64,000 bases of DNA from Streptomyces sp. APSN-46.1 (lineage in GTDB: Bacteria; Actinomycetota; Actinomycetes; Streptomycetales; Streptomycetaceae), in the NCBI RefSeq assembly GCF_022815725.1, contig NZ_JALGRF010000013.1, forward strand, positions 1-64,000. Reading direction: 5' to 3'. Shown piece by piece: positions 27,513 through 35,724 of this stretch. The position numbers and the translations under genes were made by a program. The notes under the pieces are model-generated. The model ran no database searches. It was not told the origin of the DNA and worked only from the letters and a program-made list of their open reading frames with translations. Numbering within the stretch: the stretch's first letter is position 1; each line of letters starts with the position of its first letter.

Positions 27513-28472
27513 ATGACGACCACGACCGACCGCAACACAGATGGCACGGACCGCACGGATCGCCGGGTCCCGCAAGACGCGCTCGGCCCCCTCAAGGACC
27601 GCGAACACGTCGCCGAGCGACTGCTCGAATCCTCGGCCAAGCACTCCTTCGACCCGGACAAGGAACTCGACTGGGACGCCCCTATGGTCGACGGCGCGTA
27701 CTACTGGCCGCCCGAGCTGCTCTCGCTCTACGGCACCCCGCTGTGGAAGAGGATGGGGGAGGAGCAGCGCATCGACCTCTCCCGCCACGAAGCGGCCGCC
27801 CTCGGCTCCCTCGGCATCTGGTTCGAGATCATCCTGATGCAGCTGCTCGTACGGCACATCTACGACAAGTCCCTGACCAGCAACCACGTCCGCTACGCGC
27901 TCACCGAGATCGCCGACGAGTGCCGCCACTCGATGATGTTCGCCCGCATGATCCAGAAGGCCGGCGCCCCCGCGTACCCGGTCTCCCGGACCCACCACAA
28001 CCTCGCCCGCGTCCTCAAGACCGTCTCCACCACCCCGGGTTCCTTCGCGTGCACCCTCCTCGGCGAGGAGATCCTCGACTGGATGCAGCGCCTGACCTTC
28101 CCGGACGAGCGCATCCAGCCGCTGGTCCGCGGCGTCACCCGGATCCACGTGATCGAGGAGGCCCGGCACGTCCGGTACGCCCGCGAGGAGCTGCGCCGCC
28201 AGATGCTCACCGCCCCGCGCTGGGAGCAGGAGCTCACCCGGATCAGCTGCGGCGAGGCGGCCCGCGTGTTCTCCCTGGCCTTCGTCCACCCCCAGGTCTA
28301 CGAGAACATCGGCCTCGACCGGCGCGAAGCCGTGGCCCAGGTGAGGGCGAGCGGCCACCGGCGCGAGGTCATGCAGACGGGCGCCAAGCGCCTCACCGAC
28401 TTCCTCGACGACATCGGCGTCCTGCGCGGTGTCGGCCGCAAGCTCTGGCAGAGCTCGGGACTCCTCGCCTGA
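27513..28472 (+). CDS. AurF-like diiron oxygenase
   Basis: 319 aa. Helical diiron protein with EIADECRHSMMFARM and IEEARHVRYAREEL, the two ExxH clusters of the p-aminobenzoate N-oxygenase (AurF) family, plus LGEEILDWMQRL with further acidic ligands. AurF oxidises aryl amines to nitro groups; the substrate here is unknown and no biosynthetic cluster surrounds it, so it may be a housekeeping member of the family. It is followed 29 nt later by a TetR regulator and is divergent from another diiron gene. Confidence 0.88.
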   Translation: MTTTTDRNTDGTDRTDRRVPQDALGPLKDREHVAERLLESSAKHSFDPDKELDWDAPMVDGAYYWPPELLSLYGTPLWKRMGEEQRIDLSRHEAAALGSLGIWFEIILMQLLVRHIYDKSLTSNHVRYALTEIADECRHSMMFARMIQKAGAPAYPVSRTHHNLARVLKTVSTTPGSFACTLLGEEILDWMQRLTFPDERIQPLVRGVTRIHVIEEARHVRYAREELRRQMLTAPRWEQELTRISCGEAARVFSLAFVHPQVYENIGLDRREAVAQVRASGHRREVMQTGAKRLTDFLDDIGVLRGVGRKLWQSSGLLA

Positions 28473-28501
28473 ACCACATGAGGTGGGGCTACCCTGCGGA
28501 C

Positions 28502-29221
28502 ATGACCGTACGCGTACGCGCCTACCGCAGGCTGAGCGTCGAGGAGCGGCGAGCCCAACTCCTCGACTCCGCCCTGTCGTTGTTCGCGCACCGGGCGCCG
28601 GAGGAGGTCTCGCTCGACGATGTCGCCGAGGCCGCCGGCGTCTCGCGCCCGCTGGTCTACCGCTACTTCCCCGGCGGCAAACAGCAGCTCTACGAGGCGG
28701 CCCTGCGCTCGGCCGCCGACGTCCTGGAACTCTGCTTCGCCGAACCCCAGGCGGGCCCGCTCACCCAGCGGCTCTCCCGGGCCCTGGACCGCTACCTGGC
28801 CTTCGTCGACGAACACGACGCGGGCTTCGCGGCCCTGCTCCAGGGCGGCAGCGTGGTCGAGACCTCCCGGACGACGGCGACGGTGGACGGCATCCGCCGG
28901 GCCGCGGCCGACGCGATCCTCCTCCACCTCTCCGTGCCCGCGCCCGGCCCCCGCCTGCGCATGATGGTCCGTACCTGGATCACGGCGGTCGAGGCGGCGT
29001 CCCTGATCTGGATCGACGAGGGCAAGCAGCCGGCCGTCGATCAGCTGCGGGACTGGCTGCTGGACCAGTTCATCGCCCTGCTCACGGCGACGGCGGCCAC
29101 CGACCCGGAGACGGCGGCCGCCGCGCGGGCCGCGTTGGCGCTGGAATCGGCGGACGGCCCGGTCGGGGTCCTGGCCCGGCGGGTGATCCCGGTGGTCTCC
29201 GAGGCGGCCCACCTGCTGTGA
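28502..29221 (+). CDS. TetR-family transcriptional regulator
   Basis: 239 aa. N-terminal helix-turn-helix: LDDVAEAAGVSRPLVYRYFPGGKQQLYEAAL (about residues 39-69) after RRAQLLDSALSLFA. The C-terminal ligand-binding helical domain is unremarkable. ATG 28502 is chosen; ATG 28478 would add eight residues. Its position 29 nt after the AurF-like gene suggests it controls that gene and possibly the divergent ferritin-like gene (inference). Confidence 0.92.
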   Translation: MTVRVRAYRRLSVEERRAQLLDSALSLFAHRAPEEVSLDDVAEAAGVSRPLVYRYFPGGKQQLYEAALRSAADVLELCFAEPQAGPLTQRLSRALDRYLAFVDEHDAGFAALLQGGSVVETSRTTATVDGIRRAAADAILLHLSVPAPGPRLRMMVRTWITAVEAASLIWIDEGKQPAVDQLRDWLLDQFIALLTATAATDPETAAAARAALALESADGPVGVLARRVIPVVSEAAHLL

Positions 29222-29948
29222 CACTGGGTGGGTGAGAAGCCAAGACACCCCGTTCGAGGGCGGCCCGATGGACGGGCGGGTCCTCCCGATCCTCCTCGGC
29301 CCGACCGGGCACCCGCCGAAGTGGTACGAGATCCCGGTCCCGGACCCGGACGGCGGCCCGCCCACGGTCCTGCTCTACGAGCGGGTGCCGTCGGGCTACT
29401 CGAAGCGGCTGCACCTCCAGAAGGGGTGGAAGTACGCCTACGCCCCGTCGGGCCGGAAGCCGAAGCCGCGCTGGCCGTGGACCAAGCCGACGCCGTCTTA
29501 GACGGATTCCGGTCTTGTGACCGCCCCCGGCGAGGGCGTGCGTACCGGCCGCGGGACGGGTGTCGCCGACCCAGGAGGACAGCCGCCCGTCGGGCTGGAG
29601 CGCGGCGTGCAGCTCGCCCGCGCCACCCCGGGCGGGCACACCGCCGCGGCTGGTGAGGGTGGCGACCGTGGCGCCGTCGCGCAGGATGACCGCCTGGTAC
29701 GCGTTCCCCGCGACCCGGTAGACCTGCGCCGTGGACACGCCGTCCGCGAGGGCGAGGCGCTTGACCAGGGCCCGCTGCGGCGCCGCGACGGCGGTGGAGG
29801 CGGACGATGCGGACGAGGCGGAGCCCGCCGGCAGTCCTTCGGCGAGGGCCGCGGCGGTGGGCAGCACCAGCAGACTTCCGGCGCATGCGGTCACGGCGGC
29901 GGCGCGTGCGAGGGTGCGGCGGCTGACGGCGCGGCTGAGGGCACTCAC
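29082..29948 (-). CDS. Secreted hypothetical protein, 3' end doubtful
   Basis: GTG 29948 with GGAAGGA upstream gives a signal peptide (basic start, then a VTACAGSLLVLPTAAALA-like core). The mature part reads as a compact domain (KRLALADGVSTAQVYRVAGNAYQAVILRDGATVATL) up to about 29545. Beyond that the frame stays open to 29082 but is Arg/Pro-rich and antisense to two good genes, so it looks non-coding. A +1 shift near 29550 would stop at 29498, just before the convergent small gene. Either a real frameshift, a sequencing indel, or a run-on tail; the first 130 residues are the reliable part. Confidence 0.5.
   Translation of the reverse strand: MSALSRAVSRRTLARAAAVTACAGSLLVLPTAAALAEGLPAGSASSASSASTAVAAPQRALVKRLALADGVSTAQVYRVAGNAYQAVILRDGATVATLTSRGGVPARGGAGELHAALQPDGRLSSWVGDTRPAAGTHALAGGGHKTGIRLRRRRLGPRPARLRLPARRGVGVLPPLLEVQPLRVARRHPLVEQDRGRAAVRVRDRDLVPLRRVPGRAEEDREDPPVHRAALERGVLASHPPSVTAGGPPRRPPGSPAGPGPRPGRPPIPAPTRPARRPPSPGRWPPSP
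29232..29501 (+). CDS. Small hypothetical protein
   Basis: 89 aa, GTG start 10 nt after the TetR stop. PFEGGPMDGRVLPILLGPTG and a basic, Trp/Pro-rich C-terminus (RKPKPRWPWTKPTPS). No membrane segment and no known domain that I recognise. Coding character (GC3) is good and similar small proteins are common in Streptomyces, so I think it is real. Convergent with the secreted protein gene. Confidence 0.65.
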   Translation: MRSQDTPFEGGPMDGRVLPILLGPTGHPPKWYEIPVPDPDGGPPTVLLYERVPSGYSKRLHLQKGWKYAYAPSGRKPKPRWPWTKPTPS

Positions 29949-30016
29949 GGCGATCCTTCCGTACTCACCCGGGGGATTGCCGTGCGCCGCCCGGGCTGCT
30001 CCCATGGACGGCGGGG

Positions 30017-30823
30017 GTGAGGGCGATGCGGGGGCTCAGAGTTCTGCCGAGCGGCCGGCCCGGTCGCGGCCGGCTGTACGTGAATCTGCCCGACGGCCAG
30101 GCGGTGGCCTGGTACGACCGGGAGACCAACCGGATCAGCGTCATCGCGGAGCGGCACCGCGAGGCGATCCTGGTGGTGCTGCGCCCGTACCTGCACCGGG
30201 GCTACACGGTCGGCCCGCCCGCCGTCCCCACGGCGGCGGACCTGCGCCGCCTCGCCCTCCCGCCGGACGAGGACCTGGCCCCGAACCGCCCGGGCGAGGC
30301 CCTGCTGGGCGAGCTGGCCCACGGCTCGGCGGGCGCGAGGGTCCGGCACCGGCTGCGCCAGGAGCTGCTGGCCCAGCAGCGGATGGGCGAGGAGCTGGAC
30401 GCGCTGGAGTCGGCGGACTGCCGGGTCCTGCACGCCGTCCCCTTGGCCGGGGCCGGGTTGATCGACCACCTCGTGATCGGGCCGACCGGGATCCTCTGCG
30501 TCCGCACCGTCCCGGGCCGCCGCCAGCGCGCGGCCGTCGGGGACCTCCTGCTCACGGTGGGCCGCGCCGAACCCCGCCAGGACCCCCGCTGGATCCGCCG
30601 GGCGGCCACCCGCGCGAGCCGGGCCCTGGCGGCCCCGGTGACTCCCGCGCTGGCCGTGGTCGACGCCTCCCGCGTCGAGGTGGCCCCCACGGTCCGCGAC
30701 ATCCGCGTCCTCCAGCCGGCCACGGCCCTTCCGTACCTCGTCGATGCCCCCACGACCCTCAAACCCCCGGACGTCGACGCCCTGTTCACGCTCGCCCGCG
30801 ACCGCCGCACCTGGACGGGATGA
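30017..30823 (+). CDS. NERD-domain-like protein
   Basis: 268 aa. A central NERD-like block (GEELDALESADCRVLHAVPLAGAGLIDHLVIGPTGILCVRTV) contains the acidic and hydrophobic strand pattern of this restriction-endonuclease-like fold. The catalytic Lys position is less clear (CVRTV rather than VExK), so nuclease activity is doubtful. The N-terminal part (LYVNLPDGQAVAWYDRETNRISV) matches small domains of Streptomyces NERD proteins. GTG 30017 or ATG 30026 could start it. It lies next to the NHEJ genes, though a functional link is only inferred. Confidence 0.72.
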   Translation: MRAMRGLRVLPSGRPGRGRLYVNLPDGQAVAWYDRETNRISVIAERHREAILVVLRPYLHRGYTVGPPAVPTAADLRRLALPPDEDLAPNRPGEALLGELAHGSAGARVRHRLRQELLAQQRMGEELDALESADCRVLHAVPLAGAGLIDHLVIGPTGILCVRTVPGRRQRAAVGDLLLTVGRAEPRQDPRWIRRAATRASRALAAPVTPALAVVDASRVEVAPTVRDIRVLQPATALPYLVDAPTTLKPPDVDALFTLARDRRTWTG

Positions 30824-30838
30824 GACCACCTGGAAGGC

Positions 30839-30906
30839 CTGGAAGGGGGCGATTTCGTTCGGGCCGGCCACGATCCCGGTCCAGCTCTTCACGGCCACGG
30901 AGGAGC
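30839..30906 (+). pseudogene. Inverted fragment of the ku 5' end
   Basis: 68 bp that match 31882-31949 (ku codons 5-26) on the opposite strand with 65 identities. It would encode WKGAISFGPATIPVQLFTATEE, compared with WKGAISFGLVTIPVQLFTATEE in Ku. It has no ku continuation and sits just past the ku 3' end, so ku is flanked by a 68-bp inverted repeat. Confidence 0.92.
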
Positions 30907-30931
30907 GTGTGGCGCGGGAGTGGGGCCGGGT

Positions 30932-31960
30932 TCAGGCGGAGGCCCGCTTGGTGGTCTTCTTGGCCGCGGTCTTCTTCGCGGTGGCCTTGGCCGTGCTCTT
31001 CGTAGCGGCGGTGGTCTTCTTCCCGTCGGCTTCCTTCGGTGATGCGGTGGCCTTCTTCGCCGCGGAGCCCGTCGCCTTCCTGGCCGGCGCCGCCTTCTTC
31101 GCCGGGGGCTTCTTCGCGGTCTTGCGGACGGGCAGGGTCCGAACCTCGGCCTCCGTCTCCTGCGCAGCACCCCGCTTCCCGCGCGACTCCTTGGCCGCGC
31201 GGACGCTGTTCTCCAGGGCGGCCATGAGGTCGATGACCTTGCCGCCCGTCGGGGCGGCCTCCTCTTCGCGCGGTGGCTCAACACCCTGGAGCCGGGCTTC
31301 GATCACCTGCTGGAGGGTTTCCTGGTACTCGTCGTGGAGCGTGGACAGGTCGAAGTCCTGGGACAGCATGTCCATGAGGGACCTGGCCATCTGCAGTTCC
31401 TGTGGGCGGATCTTGACCTCTCCCTCCGGCGCGACACCGGCGGCAGGCCGGACCTCGTCGGGCCAGAGACAGGTCTGCAGCACGAGCGTGTCCTCGTGCA
31501 CCCGGAGCACGGCGAGCGACTCCCTCGACCGGATGGCGATCTTCGTGACAGCGATCTTTCCGGATTCGGTCAGGGCCTCTTTGAGCAGGGCATAGGGCTT
31601 GTCTGCCGCGCGATCGGAAGTGCCGACGTAGTAGGCCTTGGAGAACATCAGCGGATCGATGGTCTCGGCATCGACGAAGGCCAGCACGTCGATGAGCTTC
31701 TTGCTGGGGAGGGGGAGATCGGCGAGGTCCTCGTCCGACAGCATGATCATGCTGCCATCCGGGGTTTCATAGCCCTTGGTGATCTCTTGGTACGGAATCT
31801 CGACGTCCTCGGCTTCGCATACGCGCCGCAGCCGCACCCTGGAGCCGTCCTTCTCGTGCACCTGGCGAAGCGGGATGTCGTGCTCCTCCGTGGCCGTGAA
31901 GAGCTGGACCGGGATCGTGACCAGCCCGAACGAAATGGCCCCCTTCCAGGTCGCTCTCAT
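30932..31960 (-). CDS. ku: Ku-type DNA end-binding protein (NHEJ)
   Basis: 342 aa. Full bacterial Ku core: RATWKGAISFGLVTIPV at the start, the beta-barrel ring region, and ELQMARSLMDMLSQDFDL near residue 190. After residue about 250 it has a Lys/Ala-rich tail (KKATASPKEADGKKTTAATK type), the C-terminal extension that binds DNA and recruits ligase in many Actinobacteria. It forms a homodimeric ring on double-strand breaks and works with the polymerase and ligase encoded at 33239-35109. The first 68 coding bases near the start are duplicated in inverted form downstream of its stop. Confidence 0.96.
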   Translation of the reverse strand: MRATWKGAISFGLVTIPVQLFTATEEHDIPLRQVHEKDGSRVRLRRVCEAEDVEIPYQEITKGYETPDGSMIMLSDEDLADLPLPSKKLIDVLAFVDAETIDPLMFSKAYYVGTSDRAADKPYALLKEALTESGKIAVTKIAIRSRESLAVLRVHEDTLVLQTCLWPDEVRPAAGVAPEGEVKIRPQELQMARSLMDMLSQDFDLSTLHDEYQETLQQVIEARLQGVEPPREEEAAPTGGKVIDLMAALENSVRAAKESRGKRGAAQETEAEVRTLPVRKTAKKPPAKKAAPARKATGSAAKKATASPKEADGKKTTAATKSTAKATAKKTAAKKTTKRASA

Positions 31961-32126
31961 ACCGGCGCTCCTTCCCTGGGACCCTCAGGCTAAGCCGAGG
32001 TCAGACGCCGCGACACTCGGCGACACCGCGAGGCTGTCCGGCCGGTCGGGCCGGGCGACGGCGAGGTCGGGCCAGGCGAGGGCGCAGCCCACCAGAAGCT
32101 GGAGCCCGGTGGCCACACGGGTGGTC

Positions 32127-33125
32127 TCAGCGCCAGTCGTCGATCACATAGGCGTCGGGGCGGCTGTAACCGGGCTCGTTGGGCCGGTGCATCGTGACGC
32201 CCTGCAACCAAGTGCGGAAACCGCGGTCGATCATGCGCCGATAGGCGTCCGGGCGGCCCAGGTTCATCCCGGCGTCCAGCTGACTCAGCCCGCGCTCGGC
32301 CGCCAGTCGCTCACATGCGTCGAGCAGTCGCTCGAAGCGGTCGGCGACCCCCGGGCCAGGGCGTACGGTGCCGAATTTGACGAAGCACACATCCTCGCCG
32401 GCCTCCGATCCGGCTCCGCAGTGGCAGACGGCCAGGCCATCGAGCTCGGAGCCGGCGCCCTGGAGCAGGATGGTGTCGCCGAGTCCCTGCGCGTGCACGG
32501 CGACGATCTCGCGCTCCAGGTCCAGGCCCTCGTACACGGCCCCGGTCAGTGCGCGACAGGCACTGAGGCAGGCGGGCTGCTCGGCGGCGGGCAGCTCGCT
32601 GTACAACACCCGGCCGGGGACCGCGGAGGTGCCCGCGGCGTGCTTCTTCATGATGGCCGTCTTCTTCATGATGGCCGTGAGGAATCGGGGCCAGAAACCG
32701 TACTTGCGGTAGAGCTCAAGGTGCTTGGGACTGTGCGAGAAGGTGAACAGGCCCAGGTGGCGGTTCCCCCAGGTGTCGAAGCAGTCCATGACCGGATCCA
32801 TGAGGCGCTTGCCGACGCCCTGGTCCCATAGGTCCGGACGTACGGTCAGCGGTCCGAAGTACCCGACGCTGCCCCAGCTGGCGGCGAAGTTCGATCCGGC
32901 GAGTTCACCCTCGACCGTCGCCGCGAAGGCCGCGTGCGGATCGGCCGCCCAGCGTGTGCGGACGTAATCGGCGGTCCCGAAGAACGTCTTCGGCTCGGGG
33001 AGCCCGAGGAACGTCCCGAAGGCGACCCGGAAGATCTCGTCGGCCTGATCCAGGTCCGCCTCGGCCAGGGGGCGGACCGACACCCGGCCCGCGACGGTCT
33101 TCCGCTCCGCTGCCGGTGAGGCCAT
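32127..33125 (-). CDS. GNAT-family N-acetyltransferase
   Basis: 332 aa. N-terminal GNAT domain with acetyl-CoA loop RPDLWDQGVGKRLMDPV and LYRKYGFWPR motif; the C-terminal half resembles a second, degenerate GNAT fold (GRPDAYRRMIDRGFRTWLQG). ATG 33125 has AAGGAG upstream. A small in-frame duplication, AIMKKT/AIMKKH, is encoded by an 18-bp direct repeat (about 32646-32681). It separates ku from the polymerase gene and has no evident NHEJ role. The substrate is unknown. Confidence 0.85.
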   Translation of the reverse strand: MASPAAERKTVAGRVSVRPLAEADLDQADEIFRVAFGTFLGLPEPKTFFGTADYVRTRWAADPHAAFAATVEGELAGSNFAASWGSVGYFGPLTVRPDLWDQGVGKRLMDPVMDCFDTWGNRHLGLFTFSHSPKHLELYRKYGFWPRFLTAIMKKTAIMKKHAAGTSAVPGRVLYSELPAAEQPACLSACRALTGAVYEGLDLEREIVAVHAQGLGDTILLQGAGSELDGLAVCHCGAGSEAGEDVCFVKFGTVRPGPGVADRFERLLDACERLAAERGLSQLDAGMNLGRPDAYRRMIDRGFRTWLQGVTMHRPNEPGYSRPDAYVIDDWR

Positions 33126-33238
33126 CACTCTCTCCTTCTCGGACCCCTGTTTCATCACACCACGAGCGGCACCGCAGGGCGATGCGAAAGGTCCGCCACG
33201 TCCACGCGATTTACACCGATTCGTGACAGTCTCGTCGT

Positions 33239-34153
33239 ATGGCGCCGATCACCATGGTGGAAGGGCGCCGCATCTCGCTCAGCAATCTCGACAAGGTCCT
33301 GTACCCCGAGACCGGCTTCACCAAGGGCGAGGTGCTGCACTACTACGCCACCGTCGCGCAGTCGCTGCTGGCCCACATCCACAACCGGCCGGTGTCGTTC
33401 CTGCGCTATCCCGACGGCCCGGACGGTCAGCGGTTCTTCACCAAGAACCCGCCGCCCGGCACCCCCGCGTGGGTCGAAACCGCCCCCGTGCCCCGCTCCG
33501 ACGACCCCTCCGCCGAGCAAGTGGTCATCGCCGACCTGCCCTCCCTCATGTGGGCCGCGAACCTCGTCGTCGAGTTCCACACCCACCAATGGCCCAGCGA
33601 CAGTCCGGCCATCGCCGACCGCATGGTCTTCGACCTCGACCCCGGCCCGCCCGCCACCGTCGTCGAGTGCTGCGCCGCCGCGCTCTGGCTCCGCGACCGG
33701 CTCGCCGCCGACGGCCTGCGCGCGTACGCCAAGACCTCCGGCTCCAAGGGCCTGCACCTGGCCGTGGCCGTGGAGCCCACCCCGTCCGAGCGGGTGTCGG
33801 AGTACGCGAAGACGCTCGCCCAGGAGGCCGAGCGCGAGCTCCCCGACCTCGTCGTGCACCGGATGGCCAAGGCCCTGCGCCCCGGCAAGGTCTTCGTCGA
33901 CCACAGCCAGAACGCCGCCGCCAAGACCACCGCCGCGCCCTACACGCTGCGCGCCCGCGCCCGGCCCACTGTCTCCGCGCCCGTGTCGTGGCAGGAGGTC
34001 GAGGACTGCCGTACTGCCTCGGACCTGGTCTTCCTCGCCGACGACATCCCGCCGAGGCTGGCGCGTGACGGCGACCTCTTCGGTCCGCTGACCGACCCGG
34101 ACCGCGCGGGGAAGCTCCCCGGAGCGTCCCGGAAGCGGAAGGGCAGGCCATGA
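33239..34153 (+). CDS. LigD-type primase-polymerase (NHEJ)
   Basis: 304 aa. Stand-alone polymerase domain of the archaeo-eukaryotic primase family: VLYPETGFTKGEVLHYY, catalytic acidic pair in MVFDLDPG, then AKTSGSKGLHL and later HRMAKALRPGKVFVDHSQN. It fills gaps during end joining. In many bacteria this is fused to the ligase and a phosphoesterase (LigD); here the phosphoesterase is absent and the ligase is a separate gene overlapping by ATGA. Confidence 0.94.
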   Translation: MAPITMVEGRRISLSNLDKVLYPETGFTKGEVLHYYATVAQSLLAHIHNRPVSFLRYPDGPDGQRFFTKNPPPGTPAWVETAPVPRSDDPSAEQVVIADLPSLMWAANLVVEFHTHQWPSDSPAIADRMVFDLDPGPPATVVECCAAALWLRDRLAADGLRAYAKTSGSKGLHLAVAVEPTPSERVSEYAKTLAQEAERELPDLVVHRMAKALRPGKVFVDHSQNAAAKTTAAPYTLRARARPTVSAPVSWQEVEDCRTASDLVFLADDIPPRLARDGDLFGPLTDPDRAGKLPGASRKRKGRP

Positions 34154-35109
34154 TCACCGTCGCGCTCGCCACCGCCGTGACCACGCTCCCGCGCGGGCCC
34201 GGACTGGCATACGAGCCGAAGTTCGACGGCCACCGGCTGGTGGTGGTGCGTACCCCGGAGGAGGTGGTGCTCCAGGCACGCTCCGGCCGGATCGTGACCG
34301 CCGCCTTCCCCGATCTGGCCGTGGCCGCCCTTCAGTTGCCGGCCGCGACCGTCCTCGACGGGGAGGTGGTGGTCTGGCACGCCGGCCGGACGGACTTCGT
34401 ACTGGTCCAGCGCCGCGCCGCCGCGACGGCCGCGCGGGCCGCCGTACTCGCGCAGAGCCTGCCGGCCTCGTACGCGGCCTTCGACGTACTGGAGCTGGCC
34501 GGGCTCGACCTGCGTGCCCGGCCGTACGAGCGGCGGCGCGCCCTCCTGGTGGACCTGCTGCTTCCGCTCGGCCCGCCGCTGCAGCCGGTGCCCATGACCA
34601 CGGACCCGGAACTGGCCGAGACCTGGTACGAGACGCTGCGGGAGAGCGGTGTCGAGGGCCTGGTCATCAAACGGCTGGACCAGTCCTACCCGGCCGGACG
34701 GCGCGGCTGGCAGAAGCTGCGGCACACGAACGTGCGGGACGCGGCGGTGGTCGGGTACACGGGGCCGCGGCGTCGGCCGGTGGCGTTGGTCCTCGTCCTG
34801 CCGGTGGGGGACGAGACACCGGTGGTGTCGAGCCCGCTGACGGCGGCGCTGCGCGCGGAGGTGGCGGCGGCCGTGGCGGGCCGGGAGGAGCGGGCGGGTG
34901 GGACTGGTGCGGACGGTGCGGGTGGTGCGGGTGGTGCGGGTGGTGAGGGTGGCGCGGGCGGTGTGGCGGGTGCGGGTGTGACGGCCACCGCGATCGGGGT
35001 CGGCGAGGTCCCGTTCCAGCCGCTCGACCCGCCGCTGACGGCGGAGGTCCGGTACACGTCGGCGCGGCATCCGCCGCCGGAGGTGCTGCGGCTGCGGACG
35101 GACCTGTGA
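34150..35109 (+). CDS. ATP-dependent DNA ligase (NHEJ)
   Basis: 319 aa. Nucleotidyltransferase with motif I EPKFDGHR (Lys24 is adenylated), ATVLDGEVVVW (motif III), EGLVIKR (motif IV) and RGWQKLRHTNVRD (motif V), then an OB-fold. Within the C-terminal region a Gly/Ala low-complexity stretch (about residues 252-277, GAGGAGGAGGEGG) interrupts the domain. It seals Ku-held DNA ends with the polymerase encoded just upstream (4-bp overlap). Confidence 0.94.
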   Translation: MITVALATAVTTLPRGPGLAYEPKFDGHRLVVVRTPEEVVLQARSGRIVTAAFPDLAVAALQLPAATVLDGEVVVWHAGRTDFVLVQRRAAATAARAAVLAQSLPASYAAFDVLELAGLDLRARPYERRRALLVDLLLPLGPPLQPVPMTTDPELAETWYETLRESGVEGLVIKRLDQSYPAGRRGWQKLRHTNVRDAAVVGYTGPRRRPVALVLVLPVGDETPVVSSPLTAALRAEVAAAVAGREERAGGTGADGAGGAGGAGGEGGAGGVAGAGVTATAIGVGEVPFQPLDPPLTAEVRYTSARHPPPEVLRLRTDL

Positions 35110-35129
35110 CCGGACCCCGACCCTGGCCC

Positions 35130-35171
35130 CCGGACCCCGGCCCCTGGCTCGTGCCAGGGGTCGGGGTCCGG
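35130..35171. terminator. Bidirectional hairpin between convergent genes
   Basis: Inverted repeat 35130-35147 / 35154-35171, 17 of 18 pairs, loop CTCGTG. It lies 20 nt after the ligase stop and 17 nt beyond the stop of the convergent DUF6479-like gene, so it can end both transcripts. Confidence 0.85.
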
Positions 35172-35188
35172 TCAAAGGGGCGGGGGAT

Positions 35189-35593
35189 TCAGGCGTGTGC
35201 GCCCCGTCCGGCGTCGGGAGGAGCCCCGGGCTGCACGTGGGGATGCGGTCCCTGCACGTGCTTGTAGCCCGACTCCCGTTCGCTCCTGACCTCTTCCGGA
35301 TGGCTGGAGGTGGTGGAGCCGAAGTTTCCGTAGCCCTGCATCTCGTGCGGCCTCAGTCCGCCCTCGGGGATCTCCACGGGGTCGCGCTCCTCGCGGACCT
35401 CGTGGACCGCCCCGCCGTCGGGGAGGTGCGGCTGACTCTCGGCGGTCGGGGGTGGGGGCTCCTTCGCCCTCACCCGCTGGCCCAGCTTGAAGGCGCCGAG
35501 CAGGAAACCGACCACGACGACTCCGACGAGGAAGAACCACGCGATGTCGGTCAGGGTCTCGTCCAGCGCGATGGTGGTCAGGATCATGTCCAT
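35189..35593 (-). CDS. DUF6479-like single-pass membrane protein
   Basis: 134 aa. MDMILTTIALDETLTD, one transmembrane helix (IAWFFLVGVVVVGFLLGAF, about residues 17-35), then a charged, disordered cytoplasmic tail rich in Glu, Pro and His (GPHPHVQPGAPPDAG at the end). The layout fits the small actinobacterial DUF6479 family. Function unknown. The start at 35593 is preferred over ATG codons slightly upstream. The leader (35594-35724) contains short repeats of the type TAACCGG. Confidence 0.75.
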   Translation of the reverse strand: MDMILTTIALDETLTDIAWFFLVGVVVVGFLLGAFKLGQRVRAKEPPPPTAESQPHLPDGGAVHEVREERDPVEIPEGGLRPHEMQGYGNFGSTTSSHPEEVRSERESGYKHVQGPHPHVQPGAPPDAGRGAHA

Positions 35594-35724
35594 ACACACC
35601 ATTTTCCCGCACTTCGTAGATTTCACTCGGAAAGCACAAATATCCACTGATATGCATGGCGCCGAGATCCTGGCGGTCCCAGGACCCCGGCACTAACCGG
35701 TGCTAACCCGGAACTTAACCGGAG

